From contig JASLDA010000243.1 of assembly GCA_030151745.1 (NCBI GenBank), positions 1 to 6,494 of the forward strand: a stretch of DNA of 6,494 nt, in the 5' to 3' direction. Source of the stretch: Chitinophagaceae bacterium (GTDB taxonomy: Bacteria; Bacteroidota; Bacteroidia; Chitinophagales; Chitinophagaceae). The notes beneath the pieces are model-generated. The model was not told where the DNA came from. It was given only the letters and a program-made list of their open reading frames with translations, and did not search any database. Positions 5,718 to 6,494 of the stretch are shown here, in pieces; the first letter of the stretch is position 1; each line of letters opens with the position of its first letter. Made by a program: the position numbers and the translations under genes.

Positions 5718-6494
5718 ATGAATAACGCTGCGCTGCATGCCATCTCCCCTGTGGATGGCCGCTACCGCCGTCAGGTCGAGAGCCTGGGCGCCTATTTCTC
5801 CGAGGCCGCGCTGATGCGGTACCGGGTACGGGTAGAAATTGCATATTTACTCCACCTGGCGGAAGCGGGAATCATCACCCTGCCTTCCGGGGCCACGGAA
5901 GCGGCGCTGAACGCGATGTGGGAGCAATTCTCGGAAGAGGATGCGCTGGAGATCAAGAAGACCGAGCAGACCACGAACCACGATGTGAAAGCGGTCGAGT
6001 ATTTCATCAAGAAGAAGCTCCAGGGACTCGGCGCGGAGGCGATCACGGAATGGGTGCATTTCGGACTCACCTCGCAGGACGTCAACAACACGGCCGTGCC
6101 CCTGCTTTGGAAGGAGGCCCTGCAGAACGAATACCTGCCGGCCCTGCGCGGCGTCGTTGCCGTATTGCGCGGCATGGCTTCCGACTGGGCGCAGGTCCCG
6201 ATGCTCGCGCGTACGCATGGGCAGGCCGCCTCTCCCGTTACCCTGGGCAAGGAGATCGCCGTATTCGTGGAGCGGCTGGAAGGACAGATCCGCTTGCTGG
6301 AGACGGTGCCGTATGCGGCCAAGTTCGGCGGCGCCACGGGCGCGTTCAACGCGCATCATGTCGCTTTCCCGCAGACGGACTGGGTCGGATTCGGCAATTC
6401 CTTCGTGGAGCGGCGCCTGGGACTGTACCGCTCCAAAACCACGACACAGATCGAGCACTACGATCACTTCGCGGCGCAATGCGATGGCCTGAAG
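5718..6494 (+). CDS. purB: Adenylosuccinate lyase, N-terminal part (3' end outside window)
   Basis: The first 259 residues are visible and the frame is still open at the window end; E. coli-type enzymes have roughly 450 residues. The enzyme splits fumarate from SAICAR and from adenylosuccinate, two steps of cytoplasmic purine synthesis. Visible family marks are SPVDGRY (10-16), NHDVKAVEYF (87-96), FGLTSQDVNN (115-124), the RTHGQAASPVTLGKE segment (165-179) with the probable catalytic His167, FGGATGAFNAH (203-213) and TTTQIEHYD (241-249). The opening SPVDGRY and HDVKAVEY segments resemble the E. coli form rather than the B. subtilis form. The flexible loop with the catalytic Ser lies beyond the window. 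ATG 5718 is supported by its position right after the -7 element and by family-typical length before SPVDGRY. It appears to be a housekeeping gene that merely adjoins the synthetase. Confidence 0.95.
   Translation, partial: MNNAALHAISPVDGRYRRQVESLGAYFSEAALMRYRVRVEIAYLLHLAEAGIITLPSGATEAALNAMWEQFSEEDALEIKKTEQTTNHDVKAVEYFIKKKLQGLGAEAITEWVHFGLTSQDVNNTAVPLLWKEALQNEYLPALRGVVAVLRGMASDWAQVPMLARTHGQAASPVTLGKEIAVFVERLEGQIRLLETVPYAAKFGGATGAFNAHHVAFPQTDWVGFGNSFVERRLGLYRSKTTTQIEHYDHFAAQCDGLK

Noticed and set aside
4737..5738. 333-codon minus-strand frame and the 341-codon plus-strand frame at 4481-5506
   Set aside because: Both overlap the membrane half of the synthetase in wrong frames and show no family motifs; they are shadow frames.
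5792..6479. Minus-strand frames of 185 and 210 codons over purB
   Set aside because: The plus strand is unmistakable adenylosuccinate lyase; these are antisense shadows.

Overview
The window holds four plus-strand protein genes with short gaps, and no RNA genes or mobile elements that I can see. It looks like a GC-rich member of the Bacteroidota. Two gaps carry the Bacteroidota -7 promoter consensus TAnnTTTG (TATCTTTG at 1595-1602, TACCTTTG at 5705-5712). None of the three visible start codons has a clear Shine-Dalgarno sequence, and a periplasmic gene pair common in that phylum is present. The lineage is inferred from these signs only.

Region 1 (1-1506): the 3' part of an MbnP-type copper-binding protein gene, followed 9 bases later by a complete diheme cytochrome c peroxidase/MauG-family lipoprotein gene of the MbnH type. 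In characterised pairs, MbnH oxidises the first Trp of a WxW motif in MbnP to kynurenine, which creates a Cu(I) site. The WxW motif (WSW, codons at 118-126) is visible here. The partner enzyme has MauG-like rather than classical peroxidase heme ligands: no distal His in the N-terminal domain, and a Tyr where the axial Met would be.

Region 2 (1507-5615): a 128-base gap with a small hairpin and a -7 element, then one 1326-residue gene. It encodes a single-module, membrane-bound nonribosomal peptide synthetase of the Pls/PosA family, the architecture of epsilon-poly-L-lysine synthetase: adenylation domain, carrier domain, then three repeats of a transmembrane-helix pair plus a hexapeptide-type soluble domain. 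It has no standard condensation or thioesterase domain. The by-eye specificity code (D-M-E-S-I-A-S-V-T-K) has Glu at the position where basic-amino-acid-activating domains often carry an acid. A cationic homopoly(amino acid) such as polylysine, polyornithine or polydiaminobutyrate is therefore the leading product hypothesis. This gene is the most interesting item in the window.

Region 3 (5616-6494): a 102-base gap with a hairpin, an 8-bp direct repeat and a -7 element almost touching the next start codon, then the first 259 codons of purB (adenylosuccinate lyase), a purine housekeeping gene cut off by the window end. The apparently leaderless purB promoter suggests that it is transcribed separately. 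No function links the copper pair, the synthetase and purB in the visible sequence.
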